A program made the translations under genes and the position numbers. Positions 5,322 through 7,829 of a DNA stretch of 7,829 bases are shown piece by piece (the first letter of the stretch is position 1; the number at the start of each line of letters is the position of its first letter). The notes below the pieces were generated by a model. That model was not told where the DNA came from, did not search any database, and saw only the letters and a program-made list of their open reading frames with translations. The DNA comes from JBEVEP01 sp040512755 (GTDB lineage Bacteria > Pseudomonadota > Alphaproteobacteria > Rhizobiales > Rhizobiaceae): positions 1 through 7,829 of the forward strand of contig JBEVEP010000261.1 of NCBI GenBank assembly GCA_040512755.1. Reading direction: 5' to 3'.

Positions 5322-7738
5322 ACGACGTGACCCTCACGCGCGCGGAGCGCGAAGCAAAGCTCGAAGGCATGGGCTGCAAGAGGAAACGGGTCGAGGATAT
5401 TCGATTCACCCAGGGCAAGGGCAATTATGTGGACGACGTTAAGTTGCCGGGAATGTTGCATGGCGACTTTGTGCGCTCGCCCTATGCCCACGCCCGCGTG
5501 AAGTCGATCGACACCGAAAAGGCGCTGAAGGTACCGGGCGTGCTCGCCGTCATCACGGCCGAGACGCTGAAGACTGTGAATCTCGCCTGGATGCCGACGC
5601 TTGCCGGAGACGTGCAGATGGTTTTGGCAGATGGCAAGGTGCTGTTCCAAAGCCAGGAGGTGGCCTTTGTCGTCGCCACGGATCGTTACGCGGCGGACGA
5701 TGGTGTGGCAGCGGTCGAGGTCGATTATGAGCCGCTGCCAGTTCTCATCGACCCGTTCAAGGCACTTGATCCGGACGCGCCGGTGTTGCGCGAGGATATC
5801 AAAGACAAGAAGGACGGCGCGCATGGGCCCCGCAAACACCACAACCACGTTTTCGAGTGGACCGTGGGCGACAAGGACCTGACGGACGCCGCCTTCCGCA
5901 AGGCGGAAGTGACAATCAAGGAGATGATCTCCTACCACCGCACCCACCCTTCGCCGTTGGAGACCTGCCAGTGTGTTTGCTCCTTTGACAAGGTGAGGGG
6001 CGAGTTGACCATCTGGGGCACGTTCCAGGCCCCGCACGTCATCCGCACGGTCGTGTCACTGATCGCCAACCTGCCGGAGCAGAAGATCCATGTCATCGCG
6101 CCCGACATAGGTGGCGGCTTCGGCAACAAAGTCGGCGCCTATCCGGGCTACATCTGCTCGGCGGTCGCCTCGATCGTGACCGGAAAGCCAGTGAAGTGGG
6201 TGGAGGACCGCATCGAGAACCTGACAGCGACGTCTTTCGCACGCGACTATCACATGACGACAGAGATCGCAGCGACCAAGGAAGGCAAGGTGACCGGCTT
6301 GCGCGTCCATGTGCTTGCTGACCATGGCGCTTTCGATGCGTGCGCAGATCCGACGAAATGGCCGGCTGGCTTCTTCAACATCGTCACCGGCTCTTACGAC
6401 TTCCCCGTCGCGCATCTGGCTGTGGACGGTATTTACACGAACAAGGCGCCGGGCGGCGTCGCCTATCGCTGCTCGTTCCGGGTGACAGAAGCGGCCTATT
6501 GCATCGAGCGGGCGATGGACATCCTTGCCCAGAAGCTTGGGATGGACCCAGCGGAACTGCGACTGAAAAACTTCATCAGGCCGGAGCAGTTCCCATACCA
6601 CTCGGCACTCGGCTGGGAGTACGATTCCGGCGATTACCACACGGCCATGAAGAAGGCGATGGAAAGCGTGAAGTACGCTGAGTTGCGCAAGGAGCAGGCG
6701 GCCAAGCGCGAGGCTTTCAAGCGCGGCGAGACACGCGAAATCATGGGCATCGGCGTCTCCTTCTTCACCGAGATCGTCGGCGCCGGCCCGTCGAAGAATT
6801 GCGACATCCTCGGCATCGCCATGTTCGACAGTTGCGAGATCCGGCTGCACCCGACGGGCGCCGGCATTGCCCGCGTGGGCACCAAGTCGCAGGGTCAGGG
6901 GCACGAGACGACCTGGGCACAAATCATCGCCTCCGAGATCGGCATTCCGGCCGACAACATCATGGTTGAGGAAGGCAACACCGACACCGCACCTTATGGC
7001 TTGGGCACCTATGGCTCGCGCTCGACGCCGGTCGCCGGTGCGGCAATCGCCATGGCCGCGCGTAAGATCAAGGCCAAGGCGCAGATGATTGCCGCCTACA
7101 AGCTCGAGGTTCACGAGGACGATCTCGAATGGGACATAGACGGTTTCCAGGTGAAGGGCCTGCCGGAAAAATTTCTCGGCATGAAGGATATCTGCTGGAT
7201 CGCCTACAACTCACCGCCGCCCGGCATGGAACCGGGGCTCGAGGCTGTCAGCTACTATGACCCACCCAACATGACCTATCCGTTCGGCGCCTATATTTGC
7301 GTGATGGACATCGACGTTGACACGGGCGTCTACAAAGTGCGTCGGTTCTATGCACTCGACGACTGTGGCACGCGCATCAACCCGATGATTATCGAGGGTC
7401 AGGTGCATGGCGGACTGACGGAAGCCTTCGCCATCGCGATGGGTCAGGAGATCCATTACGACGAGGGCGGCAACGTAACCACCGGTTCGTTCATGGATTT
7501 TTTCCTGCCGACAGCCGTTGAAACGCCGCACTGGGAGACCGACTTCACCGTTACGCCTTCGCCGCACCATCCGATTGGCGCCAAGGGCGTCGGCGAGAGC
7601 CCGAACGTCGGTGGCGTTCCATGCTTCTCCAACGCCGTCAACGACGCGTTCTCCTTCCTCGGCTCGACCCATATCCAGATGCCGCATGACTACTGGCGCA
7701 ACTGGAAGGCGGCGAAGCAACTGGGGGCGGTGGGGTAG
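5318..7738 (+). CDS. coxL: Aerobic carbon monoxide dehydrogenase, large (Mo-Cu) subunit, form I
   Basis: This 806-residue catalytic subunit binds molybdopterin cytosine dinucleotide and the Mo-S-Cu centre that oxidises CO and water to CO2, two protons and two electrons. The loop AYRCSFR (382-388) is the signature of form I CoxL; Cys385 would hold the copper. Form II relatives have AYRGAGR instead. Other landmarks are the N-terminal MGCKRKRVEDIRFTQGKGNY (18-37), GTFQAPH (234-240, Gln237), the cofactor-binding glycine run GGGFGNK (265-271), the SQGQGHET region (524-531) and GAKGVGE (754-760, Glu760 as the general base). Gln237, Cys385 and Glu760 each lie three residues before the Oligotropha positions (240, 388, 763), consistent with 806 versus 809 residues. 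There is no sign of truncation or frameshift. The start at 5318 overlaps the coxS stop. Maturation genes (coxD, E, F) needed to insert sulfur and copper must lie elsewhere. Confidence 0.98.
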   Translation: MNDVTLTRAEREAKLEGMGCKRKRVEDIRFTQGKGNYVDDVKLPGMLHGDFVRSPYAHARVKSIDTEKALKVPGVLAVITAETLKTVNLAWMPTLAGDVQMVLADGKVLFQSQEVAFVVATDRYAADDGVAAVEVDYEPLPVLIDPFKALDPDAPVLREDIKDKKDGAHGPRKHHNHVFEWTVGDKDLTDAAFRKAEVTIKEMISYHRTHPSPLETCQCVCSFDKVRGELTIWGTFQAPHVIRTVVSLIANLPEQKIHVIAPDIGGGFGNKVGAYPGYICSAVASIVTGKPVKWVEDRIENLTATSFARDYHMTTEIAATKEGKVTGLRVHVLADHGAFDACADPTKWPAGFFNIVTGSYDFPVAHLAVDGIYTNKAPGGVAYRCSFRVTEAAYCIERAMDILAQKLGMDPAELRLKNFIRPEQFPYHSALGWEYDSGDYHTAMKKAMESVKYAELRKEQAAKREAFKRGETREIMGIGVSFFTEIVGAGPSKNCDILGIAMFDSCEIRLHPTGAGIARVGTKSQGQGHETTWAQIIASEIGIPADNIMVEEGNTDTAPYGLGTYGSRSTPVAGAAIAMAARKIKAKAQMIAAYKLEVHEDDLEWDIDGFQVKGLPEKFLGMKDICWIAYNSPPPGMEPGLEAVSYYDPPNMTYPFGAYICVMDIDVDTGVYKVRRFYALDDCGTRINPMIIEGQVHGGLTEAFAIAMGQEIHYDEGGNVTTGSFMDFFLPTAVETPHWETDFTVTPSPHHPIGAKGVGESPNVGGVPCFSNAVNDAFSFLGSTHIQMPHDYWRNWKAAKQLGAVG

Positions 7739-7766
7739 GCGGACCTGCTTTGTTCGCGCGTTTGAC

Positions 7767-7813
7767 ACCCCCCTCTGGCCTGCCGGCCATCTCCCCCTCA
7801 AGGGGGGAGATCA
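7767..7813. repeat. Palindromic intergenic repeat of rhizobial type
   Basis: Two adjacent hairpins follow coxL. The first is TGGCC (7776-7780) pairing with GGCCA (7785-7789) across a 4-base loop. The second is ATCTCCCCC (7789-7797) pairing with GGGGGAGAT (7803-7811), a perfect 9-bp stem with a 5-base loop. The string of C-rich and G-rich arms (CCCCCTCTGGCC..., then TCAAGGGGGGAGATC) closely resembles a short repeat I know from many intergenic regions of Mesorhizobium and other Rhizobiales, related in style to RIME-type elements. No T-run follows on either strand, so it is not a canonical Rho-independent terminator, although the stem could slow polymerase or protect the 3' end of the cox transcript. 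It may extend beyond the window; exact boundaries are not determinable from one copy. Confidence 0.72.
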
Positions 7814-7829
7814 GTAGCTTCGAGGCCAT

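Noticed and set aside
3932..7738. Xanthine, nicotinate or isoquinoline-type dehydrogenase as the identity of the three-subunit enzyme
   Set aside because: The AYRCSFR loop with Cys385 and near full-length agreement with form I CoxL identify CO dehydrogenase.
7744..7753. 10-mer CCTGCTTTGT shared with 2545-2554
   Set aside because: A 10-base match within about 8 kb is expected by chance; the flanks do not match.
1..7829. CRISPR array, tRNA/rRNA genes, insertion sequence or phage genes
   Set aside because: No spaced direct repeats, RNA gene signatures, transposase or phage motifs were seen on either strand.

Overview
The window is high-GC DNA with densely packed genes and strong GGAGG-type ribosome binding sites. 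It ends in a palindromic intergenic repeat of the kind scattered through Rhizobiales genomes. Together with the close match of the CO dehydrogenase genes to the Oligotropha type, this points to an alphaproteobacterium of the order Hyphomicrobiales/Rhizobiales, perhaps Mesorhizobium or a relative. The genus is an inference.

Left part (1-2526, + strand): the 3' end of a metal-dependent amidohydrolase/deacetylase-like gene, an uncharacterised protein that looks like a glycoside-hydrolase-type barrel, and a classical short-chain dehydrogenase/reductase. Gaps are tiny (11 bp, then an ATGA overlap), so the three genes are almost certainly one catabolic operon. Its substrate cannot be read from the sequence.

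Middle (2566-3486, - strand): an acetamidase/formamidase-family gene, convergent with the SDR gene and divergent from the cox genes. The 445 bp between it and coxM (3487-3931) hold two small dyad-symmetric sites, a possible 45-codon ORF of unknown status, and a broken N-terminal piece of an MHYT-domain membrane sensor gene. In the classical cox cluster, coxC, which encodes an MHYT protein, lies directly upstream of coxM. The fragment is therefore best read as a coxC remnant.

Right part (3932-7738, + strand): coxM, coxS and coxL, encoding the FAD, 2x[2Fe-2S] and molybdenum subunits of an aerobic carbon monoxide dehydrogenase. The large subunit carries the form I active-site loop AYRCSFR with the copper-binding cysteine, so this is the genuine CO-oxidising type rather than a generic xanthine-dehydrogenase-family enzyme. 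The three subunits would form an (LMS)2 enzyme that oxidises CO to CO2 and feeds electrons through the Fe-S clusters and FAD to the respiratory chain. The maturation genes (coxD, E, F, G and others) are not in the window. A palindromic repeat occupies the 91 bp after coxL.

The cox structural genes are a known system, not a new one. The points worth a second look are the degraded coxC-like remnant with a frameshift that a single 7-bp repeat deletion would explain, and the unrecognised barrel-like gene at 572-1750.
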